From: Chloroflexota bacterium
GTDB lineage: Bacteria; Chloroflexota; Dehalococcoidia; Lucifugimonadales; Australimonadaceae
Length of the DNA: 50,238 nucleotides
Direction of reading: 5' to 3'
Assembly: GCA_027618515.1 (NCBI GenBank)
Contig: JAQCEV010000007.1
Coordinates: 1 to 50,238, forward strand
Position numbers and translations under genes: made by a program
Part shown: positions 35,383-44,455 of the stretch, piece after piece
Layout: each line of letters opens with the position of its first letter
How positions within the stretch are numbered: position 1 is the stretch's first letter
The notes under the pieces: generated by a model
Seen by the model: the letters and a program-made list of their open reading frames with translations, nothing else
Databases searched by the model: none
What the model was told of the DNA's origin: nothing

Positions 35383-36732
35383 TCACGACTGTACCGGAGC
35401 CCTGCCCACGCTGTGATACCGCAATCCTGCGGCGATGCATGCTCGAGCGTCGAGGGCATTGCGTCCGTCGAAGATGACTTTCGATCGGAGATTCGCGCTC
35501 ATGCGAGACCAGTCAAGCGCCAGGTATTCTGGCCAGTCAGTGAGCAGCATGACGAGGTCCGCGTTGTCGGCGGCCGCGTAGGGCGTGGGCACGGCCTCAA
35601 CGCCGGGTAGGAGTACCTGGGCTTCTTCCATGGCCACAGGGTCATGCATGGCCACGGATGCCCCTAGGTTCTGGAGACGGTCGATGATGCGAACCGAAAG
35701 AGAAGTCCGTACATCGTTGGTTCCAGGCTTGAAGGCCAGGCCAAGAACCGCGATCCGCTTGCCTGACAGGCTGCCACCACATAAGGCGATCGCGCGATTC
35801 ACTACGTGATTGATCTGGTCATCGTTGCGGCGAAGAGTGGCTTCGAGGAAGTTGGCCTGGTAGCCGTGGATGGCCGCCGAGTAGCTGAGGGCTTGCAGGT
35901 CTTTTTCCAAACAAGGGCCGCCGAATCCGATGCCGGGTGACAGGTAACCGCGTCCGATGCGTGGATCCATGCTGAGGCCTTCGACGACGTCGGTGACGTC
36001 GGCGCCCAGCCTCTCGCAGATGCCTGCGATCTCGTTGACGAATGAAACACGCGTCGCCAGGAAGGCGTTGGCGGCGTATTTGATGATCTGGGCACTCTCG
36101 GCGCTGGTTTCGACGAGGGGGACGCTGCGGGAGATATCTACGTCTAGTTGTATATGCGAAGCTTCCTCCAGAAAGGGCGCGTAGAGCTCACGCATAACTG
36201 CTCGGGCGCGCTCGGAGGTCGTGCCGACGACGATTCGACTTGGGTGGAAGAAGTCCCGAATAGCCGATCCTTCACTGAGGAATTCAGGATTGCTAGCGAT
36301 CTCAATGTCCGTGGCACCTAATGTATTGAAGGTGTCGTGCATCTCGGAAACGGCGCCGACGGGGATCGTGGATTTGATCGCGACGACGGTTCCTGGGGCT
36401 ACCGTTCGTGCGAGGTTAGCCGTAACGCTACGAAGTGCAGTGAGGTCAGGGCTGCCGTCGACATGCGGTGGCGTTCCGACCGCAACGAAGACGACCTGTG
36501 CCTCGGCGACCCCACCGGCTATGTCGGTGGTGAACCGCAGACGAGAGTCGGCAAGCACCTTGGTGAGCACCTCTTCGAGTCCGTCCTCATGGATCGGGCT
36601 TTTGCCCGTGGAGAGGAGATCGACGACCTGCTGGTTGATGTCGACCCCGACCACGTCGTGTCCGAGCCGGGCGAGACCTACTGCGGTTACAAGTCCCACG
36701 TAGCCTGCGCCTCCGATTACTGTGACCTTCAT
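35383..36732 (-). CDS. ugd: UDP-glucose/GDP-mannose 6-dehydrogenase family
   Basis: Oxidises a nucleotide sugar, most likely UDP-glucose, to its uronic acid for surface polysaccharide. The 449 residues start MKVTVIGGAGYVGLVTA (NAD-binding), with the catalytic Cys in GFGGPCLEKD, KYAANAFLATRVSFVNEIA in the central helix, and LGLAFKPGTNDVRTS. I used the ATG at 36732, where the Rossmann strand begins, rather than upstream in-frame codons. It is divergent from pepN. No glycosyltransferases are nearby. Confidence 0.93.
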   Translation of the reverse strand: MKVTVIGGAGYVGLVTAVGLARLGHDVVGVDINQQVVDLLSTGKSPIHEDGLEEVLTKVLADSRLRFTTDIAGGVAEAQVVFVAVGTPPHVDGSPDLTALRSVTANLARTVAPGTVVAIKSTIPVGAVSEMHDTFNTLGATDIEIASNPEFLSEGSAIRDFFHPSRIVVGTTSERARAVMRELYAPFLEEASHIQLDVDISRSVPLVETSAESAQIIKYAANAFLATRVSFVNEIAGICERLGADVTDVVEGLSMDPRIGRGYLSPGIGFGGPCLEKDLQALSYSAAIHGYQANFLEATLRRNDDQINHVVNRAIALCGGSLSGKRIAVLGLAFKPGTNDVRTSLSVRIIDRLQNLGASVAMHDPVAMEEAQVLLPGVEAVPTPYAAADNADLVMLLTDWPEYLALDWSRMSANLRSKVIFDGRNALDARACIAAGLRYHSVGRAPVQS

Positions 36733-36881
36733 TGTTTCCTCGTTGCTAGAAGGGACGTGCCCCTGGTTTGGCTTCGCTGTCAGCCTGCCAATAGAGGTTA
36801 TCTGATTGCTGAATCCCTGAGCTGCTCGGAGGTCGATTCTGCTATCCTCGCCCCTCAATACCCCTCCCTTTGGAGTGCTAC

Positions 36882-39461
36882 ATGACGTCCTCTTCGCCTC
36901 ATCGATTACCCGCGAACGTCCGACCTGTCCGTTACGCGATCGAACTAGCACCTGACCTTACGTCGTTCACCTTCACTGGATCAGAGAAAATCGCGGTACA
37001 GGTGGCCGAGCCTACGTGGCAGATCCTCCTGAACGCTGCGGAGATGGAGATAACGGCAGCGTCCGTTACCCTCGCCGACGGCACGTCGATAACGGCATCT
37101 GCGAGCGTGGACGAAGACGCTGAGCGGGCCACGTTGCTCCTGGAGAGCGAATTGCCTGCGGGAGAGGCGACTCTTTCGTTGACGTTCAACGGCACTCTGA
37201 ACGACCAGCTCCGCGGTTTCTACCGTAGCCAGTACGAGGGCCCGGACGGTAACCCTCGCTTCTTGGCTACGACTCAGTTCGAGGCCACCGATGCGCGCCG
37301 TGCTTTCCCCTGCTGGGACGAGCCGCAGGCCAAGGCGGTGTTTGATGTCACGCTGGTTGTCCCGAGCGATCTAGTTGCGGTCTCCAATATGCCCGTCGCA
37401 TCGGAATCAACAGCCGTGGATGGCACGAAGGCAGTGCACTTCGAGGCTACGCCGCGCATGTCTACCTACTTGGTGGTCTTCGTGGTCGGCGACCTGGCGA
37501 GCGTGGAGGCGACCTCTTCGAACGGAACACTGGTTCGTGTGTTCGCGACGCGCGGGAAAGAAGAGCAGGGGCGGTTCGCCCTGGAAAACAGCCTCCGCAT
37601 CCTCGACTACATGAACGATTACTTTGGCATCGACTACCCACTGCCTAAGATGGATCACTTGGCGATTCCCGACTTCGCCGCTGGCGCGATGGAGAACTGG
37701 GGCGCGATCACCTATCGCGAGACCGCATTGCTGTTCGATCCAGAGAACTCCGCTGCTCAGTCCCGGCAGAGGATCCTGGAAGTGGTCGCCCACGAGATGG
37801 CGCACATGTGGTTCGGTGACTTAGTGACGATGGAGTGGTGGGACGATCTATGGCTGAACGAGAGCTTCGCTTCATGGATGGGCGATAAGGCCGTGGACTT
37901 CTGCTACCCCGAGTGGGAGATGTGGACTCAGTTCGTGTCTATGGACACGAACTCCGCGCTTAGCTTGGATGGCCTGCGCTCGTCGCACCCGATCGAAGCT
38001 AACGTAGACGACCCCGCAGAGATCCGGGAGTTGTTCGACGCCATCAGCTACAGCAAGGGCGGCTCGGTCCTCCGTATGCTCGAAGATTTCCTAGGCGCTG
38101 AGACATTCCAGCGTGGACTCCATGACTACTTGAAGGGGCACGAGTATGGCAACGCGCGAACCGAGCATCTCTGGTCCGCGTTGGCTGACGCTTCGAGCAA
38201 GCCGGTGACGGCCATCATGAACTCCTGGGTGAAGCAGACGGGCTATCCGGTGGTAGATGTCGACATCAACCGCAGTGGCGCTGAGCCGGTTCTCGGGCTT
38301 CGCCAGCAACGCTTCTTATATGACCACCTTCTGGATGCGCAGTCAGATGCGACCGTTTGGCAGGTACCGGTCAGTATCGCTAGCGCGGGCTCGACGGGGA
38401 CATCGTTGCTCATGGAAGACTCCTCGGCTTCTGTGTCACTGTCGGGCGCTGAGGGCTGGATCAAGGCCAATGCGGGACAGACCGGGTTTTTCCGTGCCAA
38501 CTACGCAGAGGACGAGTGGGACAGATTACGCGATGCGGTCGCGGCCAAGAGTGTCTCGGCGGTCGATCGTCTAGGTCTCCAGAATGACGCTTATGCATTG
38601 ATGCGTTCGGGGCGTCTGCCCGCGACAGTATTCCTCTCTCTGGCGGAGGCCTTCAGTGGGGAAACCGACGCGCCGGTTTGGGGCGATTTCGCCTCTAATC
38701 TCAAGGGATTGGAGGGCCTTCTTCTGGATGCGCCGTTCATCGATGGCTACCGCGACTTCGGTCGGTCGGTGTTCGACCGGATCGCTGACGCAACAGGCTG
38801 GGATGCGAAGCCCGGCGAGCAACACCTCGACGCTCTGCTGCGAAGCACGGTGCTCGGTCAGCATGGTGGGTATGGCGGCGCTGACACCATCGAAGAGGCC
38901 AAGCGTCGCTTCGCTGGCTACCTCAATGACCCAACGTCTCTCCACCCTGACCTGCGAGGATTGGTGTTCAGCCTGGTCGCCCAGAACGGCGACCGCACGA
39001 CTTACGACACGCTGTGGAAGCTCCATAAGGAAGCGACTCTGGCGGAAGAGAAGGTTCGGATCCTAGGTGCCCTGACTCGGTTCTCCGACAAGGCGCTGCT
39101 GCAGGATCTACTTGACCGGTCGATGGGCGACGAAGTTAGGTCGCAGGACACGATGATCGTCGTGGTGCAAGCCGCGGGGAACAAGGATGGCCGCGATCTG
39201 ACCTGGCAATTCATCAAGGACAACTGGGCTGAATTCGACCGTCGTTACGGCAAGGGTGGTTTTGCCATCATGCGTATCGTTGGCATAACAGGCGGATTCA
39301 CCAGCATGGAGCGTCACGATGAGGTTGAGCGATTCTTTGAGGAGCACCCAACGCCATCGGCTGCGCGCACTATCCAGCAATCGCTGGAGCGCATCCGGTT
39401 GAGTGTCCGCTGGCTGGAACTGAACCGGGATGCTGTCGGAAGCTGGTTGGCTGCCCGTTAG
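36882..39461 (+). CDS. pepN: M1-family aminopeptidase
   Basis: Zinc aminopeptidase of 859 residues that trims peptides from the N-terminus. GAMEN at 268-272 binds the substrate N-terminus. The zinc site is HEMAH at 304-308 with Glu327 in WLNES, the exact HExxH-X18-E spacing. Tyr in YSKGG stabilises the transition state. An ERAP1-like C-terminal helical domain follows. There is no signal peptide, so it is cytoplasmic. ATG 36882 was preferred over a TTG 12 nt earlier because TTGGAG then serves as ribosome-binding site. A strong terminator follows. Confidence 0.95.
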   Translation: MTSSSPHRLPANVRPVRYAIELAPDLTSFTFTGSEKIAVQVAEPTWQILLNAAEMEITAASVTLADGTSITASASVDEDAERATLLLESELPAGEATLSLTFNGTLNDQLRGFYRSQYEGPDGNPRFLATTQFEATDARRAFPCWDEPQAKAVFDVTLVVPSDLVAVSNMPVASESTAVDGTKAVHFEATPRMSTYLVVFVVGDLASVEATSSNGTLVRVFATRGKEEQGRFALENSLRILDYMNDYFGIDYPLPKMDHLAIPDFAAGAMENWGAITYRETALLFDPENSAAQSRQRILEVVAHEMAHMWFGDLVTMEWWDDLWLNESFASWMGDKAVDFCYPEWEMWTQFVSMDTNSALSLDGLRSSHPIEANVDDPAEIRELFDAISYSKGGSVLRMLEDFLGAETFQRGLHDYLKGHEYGNARTEHLWSALADASSKPVTAIMNSWVKQTGYPVVDVDINRSGAEPVLGLRQQRFLYDHLLDAQSDATVWQVPVSIASAGSTGTSLLMEDSSASVSLSGAEGWIKANAGQTGFFRANYAEDEWDRLRDAVAAKSVSAVDRLGLQNDAYALMRSGRLPATVFLSLAEAFSGETDAPVWGDFASNLKGLEGLLLDAPFIDGYRDFGRSVFDRIADATGWDAKPGEQHLDALLRSTVLGQHGGYGGADTIEEAKRRFAGYLNDPTSLHPDLRGLVFSLVAQNGDRTTYDTLWKLHKEATLAEEKVRILGALTRFSDKALLQDLLDRSMGDEVRSQDTMIVVVQAAGNKDGRDLTWQFIKDNWAEFDRRYGKGGFAIMRIVGITGGFTSMERHDEVERFFEEHPTPSAARTIQQSLERIRLSVRWLELNRDAVGSWLAAR

Positions 39462-39473
39462 CTCAGTGAATTC

Positions 39474-39504
39474 ATATGCCCCCGGCATTTCCGGGGGCAT
39501 ATTT
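39474..39504 (+). terminator. Intrinsic terminator after pepN
   Basis: A perfect 12-bp stem ATATGCCCCCGG with CCGGGGGCATAT and a 5-nt loop, followed by TT. The U tract is short, but the stem is strong and sits 12 nt after the stop. Confidence 0.8.
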
Positions 39505-39517
39505 GCTCTAACGAGCG

Positions 39518-39546
39518 TTGTCCGAGCGCGGCGCCTCTGATATATT
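39518..39546 (+). promoter_or_regulatory. Promoter of the sdh cluster
   Basis: TTGTCC (39518-39523), a 17-nt spacer and TATATT (39541-39546), with an added TGA giving an extended -10. Transcription would start near 39553, 38 nt before the sdhA ATG. Confidence 0.7.
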
Positions 39547-39590
39547 CGGAAGCTGCACTCGATTTTCCTTCGAAAGCAGGTCAAAACACC

Positions 39591-41297
39591 ATGGCAGACC
39601 ACGACGTACTTGTTGTGGGAGCGGGGCTCGCAGGCATGCGGGCCGCCATCTCCGCGTATCGCTCAGGGGCCGACGTGGCCATGATGAGTAAGGTACACCC
39701 CGTCCGGAGTCACTCGAACGCTGCGCAGGGGGGCATCAATGCCGCTCTCGGTGGCGGTGAGGACTCAGTCGATTCCCACATCTACGACACCGTCAAAGGT
39801 AGCGACTACCTGGGAGACCAGGACGCTATAGAACTCATGTGCCGGGAAGCTCCTCAGGAGATCATCAACCTGGAGCACATGGGTGTCATCTTTAATCGCG
39901 ACGACGAAGGCCGCCTCGGCACGCGCGCCTTTGGTGGCGCCAGCTACGCGCGAACGTTCTTCGTCGCCGACATCACCGGCCAGGCGATCCTGCACGTCAT
40001 GTACGAGCAGATCCTCAAGGCTGGCGTGCGGTCGTATGAAGAGTGGTTCGTCACCGACCTCATCATCGAAGATGGGGAATGCCGGGGCGTTATCGCCATG
40101 GAAATGCTCACGGGCAAGATCAAGGCTGTTACTGCCAAGGCTGTCATCCTGGCTACTGGCGGCGTGGGGCGAGCGTTCGAGCCCTCCACCAACGCATTGA
40201 TCTGTACCGGCGATGGCATGGCACTCGCCTACCGCGCCGGCTCAACCTTGCTGGATATGGAGATGGTTCAGTACCACCCCACCACTCTCGCAGGCAACGG
40301 CGTGCTGCTCACCGAGGCTGCTCGCGGTGAGGGTGCCTACCTCATCAATTCCGAGGGCGAGCGCTTCATGGAGAAGTACGCTCCGAAGATGAAGGAATTG
40401 GCCTCACGTGACGTGGTTTCGCGCTCGGAAGCGACTGAAATCGAGGAAGGGCGCGGCGTCGATGGCTGCGTGTTCCTAGACCTCCGGCACTTGGGGGCCG
40501 AGACCATCATGACCCGGCTGAAGTACATCCACGAGGTCGCCTATGACTTCGCGGGCGTTGACATGGTCACGCAGCCCGTTCCGATCCGGCCTGGGCAGCA
40601 CTACATCATGGGTGGCTTGAAGACGGACGTGGACACCCGTGCATGGGATGTCACGGGCACGGCAGGTTGGGACGGCGTCAAGGGCCTGTTTGCCGCAGGT
40701 GAAACCGCGTGCGTCAGCGTGCACGGGGGCAACCGACTGGGTGCAAACTCCCTGCTGGAGACCGTCGTCTTCGGCAAGATCGCTGGCGAGAAGGCCGTCG
40801 AGTACGCTCGTGACCAAAAGGACTTCTCGATCTCAGACTCGCACCTCGCTGCAACCAAGGAACGCATCCAAGGCCTGTTCGATCGCGCCGACAACGGCGA
40901 GCGTACAGCAGCCATTCGGCTGGAGCTCGGCCAGATCATGAACGAGCACATGGCCGTCTTCCGCAACGAAGAAGGCATGCAGACCGCGGCCGCGAAGGTG
41001 CGCGAACTCCAGGAGCGCTACAAGGCCCTTCCGGTCATCCACAAGGGCGCGGTCTACAACACCGACCTCATCTTCCACATGGAACTCGGCAACATGCTCG
41101 ATTGTGCGGAAGCCATCTGCGCGGGCGGTTTGTTGCGCAAGGAAAGTCGCGGCGCGCATTTCCGTAAGGACATGCCAGAGCGCGATGACGAGAATTGGAT
41201 GAAGCACACTGCGGTGACCTACTCCGAAGAGGGAGCGCAGGTAACGACCCTACCGGTGGCTATGACTCGCTGGGAACCCCAGAAGAGGGTGTACTAG
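39591..41297 (+). CDS. sdhA: Succinate dehydrogenase / fumarate reductase flavoprotein subunit
   Basis: Oxidises succinate to fumarate, passing electrons to SdhB. In the 568 residues the N-terminal FAD fold is GAGLAGMRAA. His41 in RSHSNAAQGG aligns with the covalent-FAD His45 of E. coli. FGGASYARTFF, QYHPTTLAG and TLAWDVTGTAG-like substrate-site segments (seen as RAWDVTGTAG) and GGNRLGANSLLE follow. First gene of a run that continues with a lipoprotein, sdhB and an hdrB-like gene; no cytochrome b anchors are present. Terminators frame the cluster on both sides. Confidence 0.96.
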   Translation: MADHDVLVVGAGLAGMRAAISAYRSGADVAMMSKVHPVRSHSNAAQGGINAALGGGEDSVDSHIYDTVKGSDYLGDQDAIELMCREAPQEIINLEHMGVIFNRDDEGRLGTRAFGGASYARTFFVADITGQAILHVMYEQILKAGVRSYEEWFVTDLIIEDGECRGVIAMEMLTGKIKAVTAKAVILATGGVGRAFEPSTNALICTGDGMALAYRAGSTLLDMEMVQYHPTTLAGNGVLLTEAARGEGAYLINSEGERFMEKYAPKMKELASRDVVSRSEATEIEEGRGVDGCVFLDLRHLGAETIMTRLKYIHEVAYDFAGVDMVTQPVPIRPGQHYIMGGLKTDVDTRAWDVTGTAGWDGVKGLFAAGETACVSVHGGNRLGANSLLETVVFGKIAGEKAVEYARDQKDFSISDSHLAATKERIQGLFDRADNGERTAAIRLELGQIMNEHMAVFRNEEGMQTAAAKVRELQERYKALPVIHKGAVYNTDLIFHMELGNMLDCAEAICAGGLLRKESRGAHFRKDMPERDDENWMKHTAVTYSEEGAQVTTLPVAMTRWEPQKRVY

Positions 41298-41299
41298 CC

Positions 41300-42352
41300 G
41301 TGGGATTTCCCCAGATCAACCTCAGCCACGCACGACGGGCATCCGCTTGGATGGTTTCACTAATCGCCATTTTGGTGATCAGCGTGGTTTCGACTGCCTG
41401 TGGGGGCTCGGGTCCCCGTGCCCCGCTGGAGTTGGTTCCCGCACGAGCGAATCTGCTCGGATCTGTTGACCTCGCGCTGGTGCTCTCGGACGCGGATGTT
41501 GCGGAGGCGTACGATCTGATTGCGGCCTCTGACGATACGATGCCCGCCACGCTGTCAGAACTGCTGGCGACGAGTGAAGAGGAGTTAGGGCTGGACCTCA
41601 GCGGATTCGGCACGTTGCTCCTGTTTGCGGACGTCGATTCTTTGACCGATGGCCCTAGTGACGGCACTGATTTGGCAGAGTTTGCTGGAGTGCTTGCTGC
41701 GACTGAACTGAAGCAAAGCGATCTGTTCGACGCTATTCGGGCAGGAGCGTCGGTGGCGGCAACGGCAAGCGAATACGAGGGCGTGGATCTGCTGGATCTG
41801 GACGGCGGGGATACAACCGTCGCGCTCGTGGATGGGGTGGTTGCGTTCGGGTCGATAGATGCCGTTCACGCTGTTATCGACATCGCACGTTCTGACGCTC
41901 CTGTGATCAGCGGCGCTGTTCTGGACTTCTACACCGAGTTAGGCGACGTGTGGTTCAAGCTCGCACTGGCAGTGCCTGACGACATCACGGACAGCGTCGG
42001 CGACGTTGGTGAGCTTGGATTGCCTGTCGATGTTTCGGCCCTGCTAGAGATTGAGGGGCTCGGCGTGGTGGCGACAAAGAACGCGACGGATGTCATCATC
42101 CGAGTGGTGCTGCGTTACTCGACACCGGAGTTGGCGATAGAGACGCAAGAAGCGCTTACGGGCCTACTCGACCTGGTGGTTGGGTTGCTGGGCGACGACC
42201 AACTCACCGGCTTTGCGGATGTGCTGGACATCGCCGCTGTCGGGAATGACGTGACGATCGAATTTAGCCAGGACGTTCAGGAAACCCTGGATGACCTGCG
42301 ACAATCGTTGGAAGAGAACGGGGCAACCAACCCCTTTGGCATTGGGCTATGA
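41300..42352 (+). CDS. Acidic lipoprotein of unknown function inserted in the sdh cluster
   Basis: A 350-residue protein with a signal sequence ending in the lipobox VVSTAC, then a long acidic, Leu- and Val-rich region that contains no motif I know. It has a repeated alpha/beta look (LLLFADVDSL, VALVDGVVAFGSID) resembling secreted DUF3352-type proteins, but I would not assign it. GTG start at 41300, only 2 nt after the sdhA stop, so translation is coupled; ATG 41351 lies inside the signal helix. Its place between sdhA and sdhB is unusual and hints at a partner of the complex, though this is inference. Confidence 0.75.
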   Translation: MGFPQINLSHARRASAWMVSLIAILVISVVSTACGGSGPRAPLELVPARANLLGSVDLALVLSDADVAEAYDLIAASDDTMPATLSELLATSEEELGLDLSGFGTLLLFADVDSLTDGPSDGTDLAEFAGVLAATELKQSDLFDAIRAGASVAATASEYEGVDLLDLDGGDTTVALVDGVVAFGSIDAVHAVIDIARSDAPVISGAVLDFYTELGDVWFKLALAVPDDITDSVGDVGELGLPVDVSALLEIEGLGVVATKNATDVIIRVVLRYSTPELAIETQEALTGLLDLVVGLLGDDQLTGFADVLDIAAVGNDVTIEFSQDVQETLDDLRQSLEENGATNPFGIGL

Positions 42353-42396
42353 TTCTGAACTCTGTCTCACACACGGGACACGTAGGAGTGCGTTAG

Positions 42397-43353
42397 ATGC
42401 AGGCTAACTTACAAGTTCGTCGCTACGACCCGGAGTTGTCGGAGCAAGGCTCCCACCTTCAGGAGTACCACTTAGAAGTCCCCGACCATTTCACGGTGCT
42501 CGACACGTTGATGAAGGTTCGTGAGGAAGATGACCCCTCGCTGGCTCTTCGCTGCTCTTGCCGCGCCTCCATCTGTGGCTCCTGTGCGATGACCGTCAAC
42601 GGGCGCGCGTCCTTGGTCTGTAAGACCAGGCTCTCAGAGGTCTCTCCCAACGGCGAGACGGTGCTGGTTGAGCCCATGAATAACCAGCGGGTGGTCAAAG
42701 ACCTCGTGATAGACCTCCAGTTCTTCTGGGGCAAAGTCCGAGCCGTTGAACCCTACCTCAAGCCTCGTGGTGAAGAGCCTGAGGGTGAGTACATCGCATC
42801 CAACGAGTCGATGCTGAATTTGCTGACCCCGATGGGCTGCATCATGTGCGGTGCTTGTGTATCAGCTTGCACGGTACTTGAAGTGGACAAGAACTTCTTG
42901 GGCCCGGCCGCCCTGGCGAAGGCCTATCGGTTCGTTGCCGATCCCCGTGACGGCGAGACGCAGCAGCGCTTGGAGGCGCTGAACGACGAGTCTGGAGCGT
43001 GGGACTGCACCCGGTGCTACATGTGCGTCGATGTTTGCCCCAAGGGTGTTGCACCCATGGAGCGGATCATGGATATCCGCGAATTGATAATGGAAGCTGG
43101 TATGACGAACACTCCTGGCGCGCGCCACGTTGAGTCGTTCGCCCGCACGGTGGCCCACTCTGGCAGGCTGGATGAGCCTATGCTGGCGATCGACACCTGG
43201 GGCCGCACCAATGTCGTCAAGCTCATGGGCAATGCAATGCTGGGCTTCCGTACACTGCGTCGCGGGAAGTTGCCGCTCCGGTCGGGCCCCTTCCACCAGA
43301 AGCAGCCAGGCGCTGACGCGGTTGGCCGGATCTTCAAGAGGTTGTCCAAGTAG
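42397..43353 (+). CDS. sdhB: Succinate dehydrogenase iron-sulfur subunit
   Basis: Carries electrons from SdhA. The N-terminal ferredoxin domain has CSCRASICGSCAM and a later Cys in SLVC for the [2Fe-2S] cluster. The C-terminal domain has CIMCGACVSAC for [4Fe-4S], then CTRCYMCVDVCP. In E. coli the last motif binds [3Fe-4S] with CxxxxxC spacing. Here an added Cys gives CxxCxxCxxxCP, which suggests a second [4Fe-4S], as in type-E enzymes. At 318 residues it is longer than usual, with a basic C-terminal extension. Followed 89 nt later by the hdrB-like gene. Confidence 0.94.
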   Translation: MQANLQVRRYDPELSEQGSHLQEYHLEVPDHFTVLDTLMKVREEDDPSLALRCSCRASICGSCAMTVNGRASLVCKTRLSEVSPNGETVLVEPMNNQRVVKDLVIDLQFFWGKVRAVEPYLKPRGEEPEGEYIASNESMLNLLTPMGCIMCGACVSACTVLEVDKNFLGPAALAKAYRFVADPRDGETQQRLEALNDESGAWDCTRCYMCVDVCPKGVAPMERIMDIRELIMEAGMTNTPGARHVESFARTVAHSGRLDEPMLAIDTWGRTNVVKLMGNAMLGFRTLRRGKLPLRSGPFHQKQPGADAVGRIFKRLSK

Positions 43354-43442
43354 GCCAGCCTGTTCGCAAGTAAGACAACGCGCATGGCTTTCGGGTCGGG
43401 CGCTTAGACATTGAAACCGGTAATGGTTGGAGGATTGTCCAG

Positions 43443-44330
43443 ATGAAGTATGCGTTCTACCCGGGCTGCGTATCGCGTGGTGGTACACCTGAGCTGTACG
43501 ACTCCACCATCGCCGTCGCGAATAAGTTGGGGATCGAGCTTGAAGAGATCGTCGGCGCGGCTTGCACCGGTGCAGGTGTGCTCCAAGAGAAGGGCCTGAA
43601 GTTGGGCGACACGCTCAACGCGCGGACCTTCGCGATGGCTGAGCGCATGGGCCTCACTACGATCATGACCATCTGCTCCACCTGTCAGGGTGTCATGTCC
43701 CAGGCCAACAAGCGCCTGCTTGCTGACTCTGACTACCTCGCGGAGATCAACGAAGAGCTGAAGCCCGAGGGCCTAGAGTACACAGGCCGCATCGTCATCA
43801 AGCACTTCGCGTGGGTGCTGGTGGAGGAGATCGGCCTCGACACGCTGAAGACGTTCGTTACGAACCCACTTGAGGACATGAAGATCGCCCCGTTCTACGG
43901 GTGCTACATCCTGCGTCCTTCAGATGCGCTGGGGGCCGACGAGAATCCTGGTCGCAACGAATACCTTGAACGCATCATTGAGGCGCTCTCGGGGGAAGCG
44001 GTCAACTTCCCTGGACGCCTGCAGTGCTGCGGATTCCCCATCATGCTCATCAATGAGAAAAATTCGATGGAGATGGTTGGGCGGCATACCCACAACGCCA
44101 AGGCCGCAGGTGCGGATGCCATGGTCACGCCGTGCCCGCTATGCCACCTCAACCTGGACGGCCAGCAGCCTAAGGCGCAGGCTCAACGAGGCGAGAAGAT
44201 TGGCATGCCGATCCTGCACCTCCCTCAGTTGGTAGGTATGGCCATGGGACTTACGCAGAAAGAACTGGGCCTGGGTCGCCACATCGTGAGCACGAAGAAC
44301 TTGCTGTCCAAGGCAAGCGTCCGAGCGTAA
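43443..44330 (+). CDS. HdrB/SdhE-like CCG-domain subunit
   Basis: A 295-residue protein with the cysteine-rich CCG fold of heterodisulfide reductase subunit B, also used as the membrane-associated subunit of type-E succinate:quinone oxidoreductases. The second CCG motif is intact (FYGCYI, LQCCGFP, CPLCHLNLD). The first is degenerate: AACTGAG stands where CCG is normal, with CSTCQG after it. GGAGG precedes the ATG. It is co-directional with sdhAB and ends at a strong terminator, so it is most likely the quinone-side subunit replacing cytochrome b. The subunit name is not settled. Confidence 0.85.
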   Translation: MKYAFYPGCVSRGGTPELYDSTIAVANKLGIELEEIVGAACTGAGVLQEKGLKLGDTLNARTFAMAERMGLTTIMTICSTCQGVMSQANKRLLADSDYLAEINEELKPEGLEYTGRIVIKHFAWVLVEEIGLDTLKTFVTNPLEDMKIAPFYGCYILRPSDALGADENPGRNEYLERIIEALSGEAVNFPGRLQCCGFPIMLINEKNSMEMVGRHTHNAKAAGADAMVTPCPLCHLNLDGQQPKAQAQRGEKIGMPILHLPQLVGMAMGLTQKELGLGRHIVSTKNLLSKASVRA

Positions 44331-44350
44331 GCGGCGTAATTGCACGTTCT

Positions 44351-44387
44351 GAAAGGGGTTCTTCGCAAGAAGAACCCCTTTCTTTTT
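44351..44387 (+). terminator. Intrinsic terminator ending the sdh cluster
   Basis: A perfect 14-bp stem GAAAGGGGTTCTTC with GAAGAACCCCTTTC, a GCAA tetraloop, then TTTTT. A textbook terminator. Confidence 0.95.
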
Positions 44388-44455
44388 CTTTGAATTGTTA
44401 CGTCAGCAGTCCGAGCGTGGGATAAATCCCGACCGACAATCGAAAAGAGGTAGTC

